Source: Roseibium sediminicola (lineage in GTDB: Bacteria > Pseudomonadota > Alphaproteobacteria > Rhizobiales > Stappiaceae). Taken from it: 64,000 bases of DNA. A program made the translations under genes and the position numbers. The stretch covers positions 186,001 to 250,000 of the forward strand of contig NZ_JALNMJ010000001.1 of the NCBI RefSeq assembly GCF_023156505.1, in the 5' to 3' direction. The notes under the pieces are model-generated. The model worked only from the letters and a program-made list of their open reading frames with translations. It did no database searches and was not told the origin of the DNA. Of this stretch, positions 9,428-18,047 are shown piece after piece (within the stretch, counting starts at the first letter, position 1; every line of letters starts with the position of its first letter).

Positions 9428-10690
9428 ATGGCCACTTCAACCAAGATTGACGCGGATGCGGCGGCAGAAGACAGCCGGACGGCCGGGCTCTGGCACCGGT
9501 TTGTCCGCTCGGGAGACTATTTCACCTGGGACCGGATCGGCTTTGCCTGCCTGTGCGCGGGGCTCGGCCTTACCGCCGGGCTGGTCTGGATGCTGGCCGT
9601 GCCCAACACCTATGGCGCGCCCAACGGCATGCTGCTGATGGACTACCTGAGCTTCTGGCTGGCCGGCAGCCAGGTTCTGAGCGGCACACCCGAACTAGCC
9701 TACAGCCCGAAAGACTTCTCGGCGATCCAGGCCGCCTACACTGGGTCTGATACGGTGTTCGGATTCTTCTATCCGCCGACCTTTCAGATACTGCAAAGCG
9801 GGTTTGCGCTGCTGCCCTATAAGGCGGCCTTTGCCAGCTTCGTCGGATTAACCACCGGCCTGCTGGGCTTTGCCTGCCGGCTGATCACCGGAAGATGGCT
9901 GCTGGCGGCCTGTCTGATCGTCATTCCGGCATGCGCCAACAATGCCTTTCACGGTCAGAACGCCGCCCTGACCGCCGCGCTCTACGGTTTTTTTCTGGTC
10001 GGTGTCGAGCGGCAGAAGATGATCCTGGCCGGCATTGCCCTTGGGCTTTTGACCATCAAGCCGCAGCTCGGCATTCTGGCGCCCGTGGCGCTGATCGCCA
10101 GCTGGAACTGGCGCGCCTTCCTGAGTGCCTCGGTGACGACGCTTGTTCTTGCCGGCGTCAGCGTCGCGGTGCTGGGCATCGGCGTCTGGCACGCCTTCTG
10201 GCTGCAGGCCCCGGTCGCCTCCGCGATGATGGAGCTTGGCGGAGTTGAATGGGGCAAGATGGTCTCCGTCTATGGCGGGCTGCGCCTGCTCGGCATGCCG
10301 CATCTTGCCGCCATGGTCGTTCAAGCCGCAATTGGCCTCGGTGCGCTGGCCTGTGTCTGGCACGCCTGGCGCAAATCCGAGGCAATGGCGGTGCGCGCTC
10401 CGGTGCTGATCGGCGGCACGCTGCTGGTGACGCCTTTTGCTCTTTCCTATGACCTCACGCTGCTGGTGGTGCCCTGTGCCTTCCTGATCCGGGAGGGTTT
10501 GAAATCCGGCTTTCTGCCTTACGAAAAGGCGTTGCTTGCGCTGGTGATTGTCCTTTCGGCCTCGACCAGCGCGTTCGCGGTCTGGCTGAACGTGCCGCTG
10601 GCACCGCTCCTGCCGTTGATCATTCTCTGGCTCGGCATGAGGCGGATGGGGCAGGCGCCGACGCTTCACACCTCCGCGACGACGGCCTGA
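9428..10690 (+). CDS. GT87/DUF2029-family polytopic membrane glycosyltransferase-like protein
   Basis: This 420-residue inner-membrane protein has about ten hydrophobic helices. It shows the family's pattern: an early aspartate in a membrane-proximal loop (LLMDYLSFWLAG), FFYPPTF, a GQNAALTAAL motif, and TIKPQLGILAP with the conserved lysine-proline. In other bacteria GT87 enzymes are polyprenyl-phosphate-mannose-dependent mannosyltransferases. Here neither donor nor acceptor can be read from context, because no polysaccharide genes are nearby. Its 3' end overlaps the convergent DMT transporter by 25 bp. Confidence 0.85.
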   Translation: MATSTKIDADAAAEDSRTAGLWHRFVRSGDYFTWDRIGFACLCAGLGLTAGLVWMLAVPNTYGAPNGMLLMDYLSFWLAGSQVLSGTPELAYSPKDFSAIQAAYTGSDTVFGFFYPPTFQILQSGFALLPYKAAFASFVGLTTGLLGFACRLITGRWLLAACLIVIPACANNAFHGQNAALTAALYGFFLVGVERQKMILAGIALGLLTIKPQLGILAPVALIASWNWRAFLSASVTTLVLAGVSVAVLGIGVWHAFWLQAPVASAMMELGGVEWGKMVSVYGGLRLLGMPHLAAMVVQAAIGLGALACVWHAWRKSEAMAVRAPVLIGGTLLVTPFALSYDLTLLVVPCAFLIREGLKSGFLPYEKALLALVIVLSASTSAFAVWLNVPLAPLLPLIILWLGMRRMGQAPTLHTSATTA

Positions 10691-11607
10691 ATCTTCTTTT
10701 TCAGCTTGCGTTCGCGGTGGGCGATATAGAGCCCGCTGCCGATAATGAGCGCGATGCCAATCCAGGTCGGACCGTCCGGGAAGTCCGAAAACACCAGATA
10801 GCCGAACAGGGTCGCGCTGACGATCTCGATATATTGCAGCGGCGCCAGCAGGCTGGCACTGCCGCGCTGGAAGGCCGCGACCACCAGGCCGTGGGCGGCA
10901 AAGGAAATCAGGCCGATCAGCGTGAGCAGCCCGGCCTGGTTCACGGACGGCATCACGAAGGCGATGCCCTCATAGCCGGCCAGATTGCCGATCAGCAGCG
11001 CGGCGCCCAGCATCAGCGAGCCGGACAGGCCGGCGCTGAACTGGATCGTCAACAGGCCGTCGGTGACCGGATAAAGCCGGTTGAGCAGCAGGTAGAAGGA
11101 AAACAGGAAAGCGGTGGCGACCGGCAGCAGGCTGATCAGGCCGATCTCGGCAAGGTTCGGCCTGAGGATGATGACGGCACCCAACAGGCCGACCAGTATG
11201 GCGCCGATGCGGCGGATGCCGACCTGCTCCTTCAAAATCAGCGCCGCCAGGATGGTCAGCACCATCGGCTCGACAAAGAAGATCGAGATCGCGGTGGCGA
11301 CGGACATGAATTTCACGGCGGTGAAAAAACACAAGGACGCAGCGGCCAGGAAGATGCCGCGCAGATAGTTGATCACCGGCTGCTTGCCGCGCAGACGCGT
11401 GACCCGCCCGGTGACGATGGCCAAAGCCAGGCAGATCAGGAATTGAAAGAAGAACCGGCCGAAGGTGACTTCAAGCGGCGGCAGTTCGGCCGACAGATAC
11501 TTGGCGATGATATCCATCACCGGCACGATCAGCATGGCCGAACTCATCAGGAAGATCGCCAGCAGTGGGTTCTGCTCCATGACGCCGGAGACTGAAGCCT
11601 TGCTCAC
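10666..11607 (-). CDS. DMT-family (EamA) transporter
   Basis: The 313-residue product has ten predicted membrane helices in two EamA repeats. The first repeat includes VPVMDIIAKYLS and EVTFGRFFFQF, and its end carries the typical FFVEPMVLTILAALILKEQ. The second ends TLFGYLVFSDFPDGPTWIG. Family members export small metabolites or drugs; the substrate is not predictable. The start is the GTG at 11607, which overlaps the ribF stop by 4 bp (GTGA), so it is co-transcribed and probably translationally coupled with ribF. A riboflavin-related substrate is possible from context but is only a guess. Confidence 0.88.
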   Translation of the reverse strand: MSKASVSGVMEQNPLLAIFLMSSAMLIVPVMDIIAKYLSAELPPLEVTFGRFFFQFLICLALAIVTGRVTRLRGKQPVINYLRGIFLAAASLCFFTAVKFMSVATAISIFFVEPMVLTILAALILKEQVGIRRIGAILVGLLGAVIILRPNLAEIGLISLLPVATAFLFSFYLLLNRLYPVTDGLLTIQFSAGLSGSLMLGAALLIGNLAGYEGIAFVMPSVNQAGLLTLIGLISFAAHGLVVAAFQRGSASLLAPLQYIEIVSATLFGYLVFSDFPDGPTWIGIALIIGSGLYIAHRERKLKKKIQAVVAEV

Positions 11608-12602
11608 GCCGAAGAATCCAGGAGCTTCAGGTCGATGTCGGAGAGGGGCTGCAAGGAGCCGAGCGCGGCTCTCGCCTCGGCACTGTCCTGGTCCATCTGC
11701 CGGATCAAGGCCTCGACACTGTCGAACTTTTCTTCACCGCGCAGATAGGAGACGACATGGACGCGCAGGGTTTTGCCATAGAGATCGCCTGAAAAATCGA
11801 ACAGATGCACCTCGAACAGGATGGCGCCATTGTCGAAGGTCGGCCGGCGGCCATAACTTGCGACGCCGTCATGCCAGTCGTCTCCGATCCGCACCTTGAC
11901 CGCATAGATGCCCTGTTTCAGCGGGCAGTCCTGGGCAAGCGCGAGGTTAGCGGTCGGGTAGCCGAGATCCCGGCCGCGTTTGTCGCCGTGCCTCACCTCG
12001 GCTTCGAAATACCAGCGATACCCGAGCAGGGCATTCGCTTGGGCGATGTCGCCCTCAGCGAGACTGTCGCGAATGCGGGTGGAGGAGATGACCTCCGCGC
12101 CCTCGTCCTCCTCGCGCTGGACGATGGTGACGCCGAAGCCGTGTTTGGCACCGGCATCGCGCAAATAGTCCGGTGTGCCCTGGCGGGCGCGGCCGAAATG
12201 GAAATCGTAACCCGTGACCGCGTGGGAAATGCCGAGCGTGTCGATCAGGATGTCCTGGACAAAAGCGTTGGCCTCGATCCCGGCGAAGTCCCTGGTGAAG
12301 GGCAGGATCAAGGCGCCGCCAAGACCGCAGACGCGCAGCATGTCGAGCTTCTGGGCCCGCGGCGTCAGGCGGAAGACAGGCTTGGATGGATTGAAGACGG
12401 TGCGCGGATGCGGTTCGAAGCTCATCGCATAAACCGGATGGTGCGTGCCGTGGCCAAGCCCCATGGCGGCGTCGAGCACGGCCCTGTGGCCCCGATGCAG
12501 GCCGTCGAAATTTCCGATGGCAACGATACCGCCCTTCAGCTCCGCCGGAAAGCTGTCCAGGCTTTCGGCAACCAGGAACCTGGAGGTGTCAGAGGAGCTC
12601 AT
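11604..12602 (-). CDS. ribF: bifunctional riboflavin kinase / FAD synthetase
   Basis: RibF phosphorylates riboflavin to FMN and adenylylates FMN to FAD. The N-terminal nucleotidyltransferase half shows GNFDGLHRGH (30-39), YDFHFGRARQG and SSTRIRDSLAEGD. The C-terminal kinase half shows GDKRGRDLGYPTANL, GIYAVKV and GVASYGRRPTF, ending with the usual helical tail. Length (332) is normal. It overlaps the downstream DMT transporter by 4 bp. Upstream, 177 bp separate it from the MaoC gene on the same strand. Confidence 0.97.
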   Translation of the reverse strand: MSSSDTSRFLVAESLDSFPAELKGGIVAIGNFDGLHRGHRAVLDAAMGLGHGTHHPVYAMSFEPHPRTVFNPSKPVFRLTPRAQKLDMLRVCGLGGALILPFTRDFAGIEANAFVQDILIDTLGISHAVTGYDFHFGRARQGTPDYLRDAGAKHGFGVTIVQREEDEGAEVISSTRIRDSLAEGDIAQANALLGYRWYFEAEVRHGDKRGRDLGYPTANLALAQDCPLKQGIYAVKVRIGDDWHDGVASYGRRPTFDNGAILFEVHLFDFSGDLYGKTLRVHVVSYLRGEEKFDSVEALIRQMDQDSAEARAALGSLQPLSDIDLKLLDSSA

Positions 12603-12779
12603 GCAGCAAACCTTCGCGCAACGTGTCGGCCGGGACAGCCAGGCAGGGCCCTGATGTCCGGGAGAGGGAACGTCCGCAGCAGCTCAAAGGGCCCCGCCAA
12701 CGCTGGCGAGGAACCTGCCGTCAAGAAGTAGAAAGGTCAAGATCGGCCAAACCGAAGATGTCCGGCCGGGGAATTCCGG

Positions 12780-13226
12780 TCACAGGCCGGAGCGGTCTTC
12801 GTCTTTGCTCGGCACTTTGACGAGCGCCTCGCCTTCAAGGACGACGGTGCCGTCGACGCTGCAAATACAGGACAGGCGCGCCCGGTTTCCGCGTTCCATG
12901 AGTTCTTCCACGGTCACGGTCACCTTGACGTCGTCACCGATTCGCACCGGTGCCTTGAAGTTCAGGGTCTGGGAGAGATAAATCGCGCCCGGACCAGGCA
13001 GTCTGGTGCCCAGAACCGCCGAAATCAGGCTGGCGGTGTAAAGACCATGGGCGATTCGGGTCTTGAACGGGGTCCTGGCTGCAAAATGTTCTGACAGGTG
13101 AATGGGGTTCCGGTCGCCGGATACTTCCGCAAAACCGACCACATCTGAAGAACTGACATGTTTTACAAGTTCTTCACTCATCCCCACCGTGAGATCTTCA
13201 AAACACAGTTTTTGCAGTTCCAGCAT
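12780..13226 (-). CDS. MaoC-family (R)-specific enoyl-CoA hydratase
   Basis: The product is a small hot-dog-fold hydratase of the PhaJ/MaoC type, which hydrates trans-2-enoyl-CoA to (R)-3-hydroxyacyl-CoA. Visible signatures are SGDRNPIHLSEHFA (the catalytic D and H of the hydratase-2 motif), ARTPFKTRIAHGLYTASLIS and GAIYLSQTLNFKAPVRIGD. ATG 13226 gives a 148-residue protein of normal length and has AGGGCGG 8 bases upstream; the frame stays open further upstream but that part has no family resemblance. The exact acyl-CoA substrate is unknown, and a role in fatty acid or polyhydroxyalkanoate metabolism is inferred from the family. Confidence 0.9.
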   Translation of the reverse strand: MLELQKLCFEDLTVGMSEELVKHVSSSDVVGFAEVSGDRNPIHLSEHFAARTPFKTRIAHGLYTASLISAVLGTRLPGPGAIYLSQTLNFKAPVRIGDDVKVTVTVEELMERGNRARLSCICSVDGTVVLEGEALVKVPSKDEDRSGL

Positions 13227-13384
13227 CGAGATTTCCGCCCTGACTTGTCGTTTTTTTAGCAAGCCGGACGCTAGGCGTCCCAAGGATTTCTGGCAATTGT
13301 GCTTTGGGCGAAGAAAAAAAGCGTCTGTTATTAACGGTCTTTTCAGGGGCAGTCGGTAGATTGCGTTGAGTGTGGGGAGGTGAG

Positions 13385-13402
13385 GACACAAGAATATGTG
13401 TC
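13385..13402. promoter_or_regulatory. palindrome GACACA-N6-TGTGTC upstream of cheY
   Basis: A perfect 6-bp inverted repeat with a 6-base spacer lies 76 bp before the cheY start, in the gap divergent from the MaoC gene. Size and symmetry suit a dimeric repressor or activator site. The regulator is unknown. Confidence 0.4.
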
Positions 13403-13478
13403 ACTCTCCTTCGAAGTCATAACGCGATCCAACGGCCCACGGCCAGGGGCCGCGCACTTTGACAGTATGGAGTAGACA

Positions 13479-13862
13479 ATGGCCCTTGATCTTCAGATGC
13501 CGGTCCTCGTGGTCGATGACTACAAAACGATGATTCGCATCATTCGGAACCTGCTCAAGCAACTTGGTTTCGAAGACATCGATGACGCTGCGGACGGCAC
13601 CGAAGCATTGGAAAAAATGAAGCAGCGCCGTTACGGCCTGGTGATTTCCGATTGGAATATGGAGCCGATGACCGGTTACGAGCTGCTCAAGCAGGTCCGT
13701 GCCGACGGCAGCCTCAGCAAGACGCCGTTCATCATGGTGACGGCTGAATCCAAGACAGAAAACGTCATCGCCGCCAAAAAGGCCGGCGTGAACAACTATA
13801 TCGTGAAGCCGTTCAACGCCCAGACGTTGAAAGGCAAGATCGAGGCGGTCTTCTCCGACTGA
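13479..13862 (+). CDS. cheY: CheY-type single-domain response regulator
   Basis: The 127-residue product is a stand-alone receiver domain of the chemotaxis type. The acidic pocket is D13-D14, the phosphorylated residue is D58 (ISDWNM), and the switch residues are T88, Y107 and K110 (VKPF). Each is exactly one position beyond its E. coli CheY counterpart. It would bind the flagellar switch when phosphorylated. Immediately downstream lies cheZ, which encodes its phosphatase, so the two form a signalling pair. No other chemotaxis gene is visible nearby. A palindrome at 13385-13402 may control it. Confidence 0.93.
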   Translation: MALDLQMPVLVVDDYKTMIRIIRNLLKQLGFEDIDDAADGTEALEKMKQRRYGLVISDWNMEPMTGYELLKQVRADGSLSKTPFIMVTAESKTENVIAAKKAGVNNYIVKPFNAQTLKGKIEAVFSD

Positions 13863-14028
13863 TTTCTTGCACTTGGCGGGGTCCGCGTTGGGGCGCGTCT
13901 CCGCCAGTGCCAGACGGGTGTGAACGATCGGCACGGTCTTGCTGGGCAGGCAGGCCGGGTCTGGTTTGGCGCATCCGCGTAGTAATAGCGGCGCCCTGAG
14001 AAGGGGTCGTTTTGGGAGGACGCCTCGC

Positions 14029-14721
14029 ATGGAAAGGCTCGACCTGGTGGCAAATATGAAACAGGAAAACATTGCCCGCGTCATCGACTTTCTGCAAGAA
14101 AACAAGAGCCGGCAAGGCGAGGTTTCGCTCACCGATGTGATGCATCTCGCCGAGGTCATGTCCGGTTCCATGCATGATTTCCTGTCGACCGTTCAGCCGG
14201 CCGTGACCGAAGAACTGACGCTGATCGCCAAGGAAATCACGCGCATGAAGGAGGAAATCTCCCAACTGCGCGCCAACGACATGACGGGCAACAAGATCCC
14301 GGATGCCGGTCGCGAGCTCGACGCCATTGTCGAGGCGACTGAAGAAGCCACCAATTCCATCATGGAAGCGGCCGAAGAGATCATGGGCGCCGATACCAGC
14401 GATGCGGAAGCGTATCAGGAGCTGGTCAGCAACAAGATGATCGGCATCTTCGAGGCCTGTACCTTCCAGGACATCACCGGCCAGCGCATTTCCAAGGTTG
14501 TCGCGACACTCCGCTACATCGACGAGCGTGTGAGTTCCTTCATCGAGCATCTGCGCATTCCGGCAGACCTTGAAGCGGCCATTGTGGAAACCGATGAGGA
14601 GCGCCGGCAACGCGAACTGATCCTGCACGGCCCGCAGCATTCTGGCGAAGGGGTCTCCCAGGACGACATCGACGCCATGCTCGGCGACGCCCAGGCAGAT
14701 ATCGACAAGCTGTTCGACTGA
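14029..14721 (+). CDS. cheZ: CheZ-type protein phosphatase of phosphorylated CheY
   Basis: The 230-residue protein is mostly long helices, consistent with the CheZ four-helix bundle. It has the catalytic segment FEACTFQDITGQRISKVV (141-158), where Q147 matches the glutamine that positions the attacking water in E. coli CheZ. The C-terminus (210-230) carries two adjacent motifs, SQDDIDAMLGD and AQADIDKLFD, close to the CheY-binding peptide at the FliM N-terminus. ATG 14029 is preceded by GGGAGGA. It follows cheY by 166 bp and is ended by a terminator at 14748-14773. Its job is to dephosphorylate the CheY encoded next to it. Confidence 0.92.
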   Translation: MERLDLVANMKQENIARVIDFLQENKSRQGEVSLTDVMHLAEVMSGSMHDFLSTVQPAVTEELTLIAKEITRMKEEISQLRANDMTGNKIPDAGRELDAIVEATEEATNSIMEAAEEIMGADTSDAEAYQELVSNKMIGIFEACTFQDITGQRISKVVATLRYIDERVSSFIEHLRIPADLEAAIVETDEERRQRELILHGPQHSGEGVSQDDIDAMLGDAQADIDKLFD

Positions 14722-14747
14722 TCCAGGCGGACAAGCAAGGTTTTGAA

Positions 14748-14773
14748 GGGCTCTCATTTGGAGGGCCCTTTTT
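14748..14773 (+). terminator. Rho-independent terminator after cheZ
   Basis: GGGCTCTC and GAGGGCCC form an 8-bp stem (one G-U pair) around the loop ATTTG, followed by TTTTTC. It lies 26 bp after the cheZ stop codon. Confidence 0.85.
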
Positions 14774-14795
14774 CTTGAGCCTTGGCAACTCTTCC

Positions 14796-14909
14796 TTCGT
14801 CATCCCATGGCTTGACCATGGGATCCATGCCGTTCCCTCGCCAATCGCTGGGCTTTTCGCGGGGCAACGCAACGGCATGGATTGCAGGGTCAAGCCCTGC
14901 AATGACGAA
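14796..14909. repeat. two-armed nested palindrome (REP/BIME-like), copy 1
   Basis: Two 39-bp arms (14796-14834 and 14871-14909) are inverted copies of each other, separated by 36 bp. Each arm holds its own 9-bp hairpin: ATCCCATGG/CCATGGGAT around CTTGA on the left, and ATTGCAGGG/CCCTGCAAT around TCAAG on the right. The stems differ at three positions and each difference is compensated, while the loop is conserved. It lies in the convergent gap between cheZ and the RND pump gene. Related elements are at 20281, 38708 and 58223. Confidence 0.85.
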
Positions 14910-14927
14910 GCACGAGAGGAAGGTGGG

Positions 14928-17900
14928 TTACTCCGCGGCCACCGCTTCCCGGTGCGCGCGCCGTTCCCTGGCCAGTGAGGTCAGGCCGAAATCGTCGAGG
15001 ATTGTGTAGAAGGCCGGCACGACGAAGACGATCATCAAAGTGGTGCCGATCAGGCCGAAGGAGATCGACGTCACCAGTGGGATCAGAACCTGGGCCTGCG
15101 GGCTGGTCTCGAACAGCAGCGGCAGCATGCCGGCAATCGTTGTCACCGAGGTCAGGAGGATCGCGCGGAAGCGGGCCTTGGCGCCGAGCGGGGCAATGTC
15201 GGCGACGTTTTCCATGTCCGGGGCGTGCTCGTCCTTGATGAACTCGACCAAGAGGATGGAATCGTTGACCACAACCCCGGCCAGCGAGATGAACCCCAGC
15301 ATGCTCGGCAGGGCGAAGTCGATCCCCATCAGCAAATGCCCCCAGACCGCGCCGATCATGGCGAGCGGGATCAGCACCATCACCACGACCGGTTCCGTGT
15401 AGCTGCGAAACTGGAAGCTCAGGAGAATGAAGACGAAGATCAGCCCGGTGCCGAGGGCTGCGGCCATCGAGGCCTGGGTCTTGGCGCCTTCGGCGTTCTG
15501 GCCTTCGGTCGAGGCGGTCAGGCCGGGATAACGCTCCAGCAGCCCGGGCAGGAAATTCTTTTCCGTGTCGCTGACAACCTCGTTGGCATTGGCGACACCC
15601 AGGAGAACGTCGCCGGTGATCGTAACCGTCGGCACCCTGTCGATGCGGTTGATGCGTGTATAGCTGCGGTCGGACAGGATGTTGGCGACGGTGCCGAGCG
15701 GCACCCTGTGTCCGGACGGCGTCTCAATGGTGAAGAGTTCCAGGTCGCCCAGGCTGTTACGGTCCGATCCGGCAAGGCGCACGTCGACCTCGAAGCTTTC
15801 CGAGCCGACCTGGACCTCGTCGGCGGTGATGCCGTTATAGGCCCCCTTCAGCTGATCGGCGATTTCCTTGGCATCCAGCCCGACGGCACCGGCGCCGTCC
15901 TTCAGCGACAGGGCAAGTTCCGGCTTGCCGAGGCTGAGATCATCCGAGATGTTGTAGACACCCTGATAGCCGTTGAGCCAGGTCTGCAGCTCTTCCGAGG
16001 CCGTGTCGAGCACGGCCGGATCCGGATGCGCCAGGCGCAGCTCGATGGCGCGGCCCGCGGGCCCGACGCTGGATTCGGTGATGATGACCCGGCGCACATC
16101 CAGGGTTTCCGGCAGCTCCCGGCGCCACACGGTCAGGATCTCCTGGTTGCCGACATCGCGCGCCGCGCCTTCGAGGAGATCGATGTTGAGCGTCGCCAGA
16201 TGAGCGCCGTTGGTGCCGGCATCGCTGTTTTCGTTGAAGCGCACCAGCACGTTCTTGAGCAGGGAGGCACCGTCCGGATTGCGCGGCGCGAGAGCCGCGT
16301 CCATGCGTTCCAATGCGGCGATGGTTTCGGCAACGACGGTGCGTGTGTCCTGGAGCGTCGCGCTGGCCGGCAATTCGATGCGCGCCTCGATCTGGTCGCC
16401 TTCCACATTCGGGAAGGCCTGGAACTTCACCAGGCCGCCGGCGATCAGCGCCAGTGTCGACAGGAACAGCATGATGCAGATCCCGACGGTGAAATAGCGG
16501 TTGCGCACCGACCAGGTGGCGCAGGGGCCGACAATATGTTCGCGCGCGAAGGAAACCGCGGCTTCGGCCTTGCGGGTGATGAGATTTGGCTCGTCCTTGG
16601 CCGCGTGCGACAGGTGGTTTGGCAGGATCAGGAAGGCCTCGATCAGCGAGATCACCAGCACAAGCAGCATGACGATCGGGATGACCCTGAGGAGATCGCC
16701 GAGATCGCCGCTGATGAAGGCGAGTGCGCCGAAAATCGCCGCCGTCGTCAGGAAGGACGCGAACACGCCTGGGGCCACCTGCAAGGTGCCCTGAACGGCG
16801 GCTTCGAGCGCATTCAGACCCTGATGCCTTTTGGTGGCAATGTTTTCCGAGATCACAATGGCATCGTCCATCATGATGCCGACCACGATCAGCAGGGCCA
16901 CCATGGACAGCATGTTGATGGTCAGCCCGAAGAGGGACATGATCGCCAGGGCGCCCAGGAAGGAAACCGGCAGGCCCATGCCAATCCAGAAGGCCTGGCG
17001 GCCACCGAAAAAGATCCACATGGCGGCGACAACCAGCAGAAGGCCCTGGCCGGAATTGTTAACCAGCATCCACAGCCGGTCCTTGAGCGCGATCGAGCCG
17101 TCATTGATGATGGTCAGGTCGATGCCGGGCGCTGCGCGCGCCTGTTCTTCCGCCACAAAGGCCTTGACCCGTTCGACCACCTGGATGAGGTCGTCGCTGC
17201 GGGTCATGGAAATGTCGAGCACGGCGGCCAGCCGGCCGTTGAGCCGGGTTTCGACTTCTTCATCCTCGAAAAGATCGGTGATGGTGGCGATGTCGCCGAG
17301 CGTGATCTGCCCGCCTTGCGCGGAGGAGGCGACGATCACCGAGGCATAGGCATCGGCTGCCAGCCGCTCGTCGGCAAAGCGCAGCAGGATGGAACCGCCC
17401 ACGGTGGTGATCTCGCCGGAGGGGGCGTTGATGTTCTGCCGGGTCAGCGTGTCGGCGATTTCCGACAGGGTCAGGCCAAGTTCGCGGGCCGCGGCATCGC
17501 GCACCTCGATCCGGAACTGCCGGTCCGAAAAACCGGACACTTCCACCTGGGGGATGCCGCCGAACTGCAGCATGCGCTCCTTGACCGCCTCGGCGTAATT
17601 CTTCAGCTGCGGCTTGTCGTCAATTCCGGTGATGACCACGGAGGTCGCGTCGCTGAGCTGGCCCGCTTCCTCGATGACCGGATCCTCGACCCCATCGGGG
17701 AAGTCGGAAATCGCGTTGATCTCGCGATCGACATCGAGCATCAGCTGGTCGATGTCCTTGCCCTCGACGATCTTGACGGTTGCCAGAGCCAGGTTCTCGC
17801 GGCTGTCGCATTTCAGTTCGTCGATATTCTCGATGCCGTCGAGCGCGTCCTCGATCCGGCGGCAGACGGTTCGCTCCACATCCGCGGAGGTCGCGCCGGG

Positions 17901-18047
17901 ATAGGCAACGTTGACGGTGATCTTCTTGATCGGAATCTGCGGAAAGGTCTCCATCAGGAGCCCCGACAGGTTGAGCAGGCCGAGAATGATCAGCCCGGCC
18001 ATCAGGAGATTGGCTGCGGTCGGGTGCGAGGCGAAATAACGGATCAT
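14928..18047 (-). CDS. RND-family efflux pump, inner-membrane transporter subunit
   Basis: This 1039-residue protein is an AcrB/MdtB/MexF-like proton-driven pump. It has the N-terminal helix (MIRYFASHPTAANLLMAGL), a first periplasmic porter domain, the central membrane block with GIMMDDAIVISENI (the paired aspartates of the proton relay), a second porter domain and a final membrane block ending at a short cytoplasmic tail. It overlaps the adaptor gene by 4 bp (ATGA) and would form a tripartite pump with it and an outer-membrane channel encoded elsewhere. The substrate is unknown. Control probably comes from the divergent TetR gene through the operators at 19540 and 19580. Confidence 0.95.
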   Translation of the reverse strand: MIRYFASHPTAANLLMAGLIILGLLNLSGLLMETFPQIPIKKITVNVAYPGATSADVERTVCRRIEDALDGIENIDELKCDSRENLALATVKIVEGKDIDQLMLDVDREINAISDFPDGVEDPVIEEAGQLSDATSVVITGIDDKPQLKNYAEAVKERMLQFGGIPQVEVSGFSDRQFRIEVRDAAARELGLTLSEIADTLTRQNINAPSGEITTVGGSILLRFADERLAADAYASVIVASSAQGGQITLGDIATITDLFEDEEVETRLNGRLAAVLDISMTRSDDLIQVVERVKAFVAEEQARAAPGIDLTIINDGSIALKDRLWMLVNNSGQGLLLVVAAMWIFFGGRQAFWIGMGLPVSFLGALAIMSLFGLTINMLSMVALLIVVGIMMDDAIVISENIATKRHQGLNALEAAVQGTLQVAPGVFASFLTTAAIFGALAFISGDLGDLLRVIPIVMLLVLVISLIEAFLILPNHLSHAAKDEPNLITRKAEAAVSFAREHIVGPCATWSVRNRYFTVGICIMLFLSTLALIAGGLVKFQAFPNVEGDQIEARIELPASATLQDTRTVVAETIAALERMDAALAPRNPDGASLLKNVLVRFNENSDAGTNGAHLATLNIDLLEGAARDVGNQEILTVWRRELPETLDVRRVIITESSVGPAGRAIELRLAHPDPAVLDTASEELQTWLNGYQGVYNISDDLSLGKPELALSLKDGAGAVGLDAKEIADQLKGAYNGITADEVQVGSESFEVDVRLAGSDRNSLGDLELFTIETPSGHRVPLGTVANILSDRSYTRINRIDRVPTVTITGDVLLGVANANEVVSDTEKNFLPGLLERYPGLTASTEGQNAEGAKTQASMAAALGTGLIFVFILLSFQFRSYTEPVVVMVLIPLAMIGAVWGHLLMGIDFALPSMLGFISLAGVVVNDSILLVEFIKDEHAPDMENVADIAPLGAKARFRAILLTSVTTIAGMLPLLFETSPQAQVLIPLVTSISFGLIGTTLMIVFVVPAFYTILDDFGLTSLARERRAHREAVAAE

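Noticed and set aside
13227-13391. Upstream in-frame extension of the MaoC hydratase to 13391
   Set aside because: The added 55 residues resemble nothing in the family, run through the cheY promoter region, and ATG 13226 has a better ribosome binding site.
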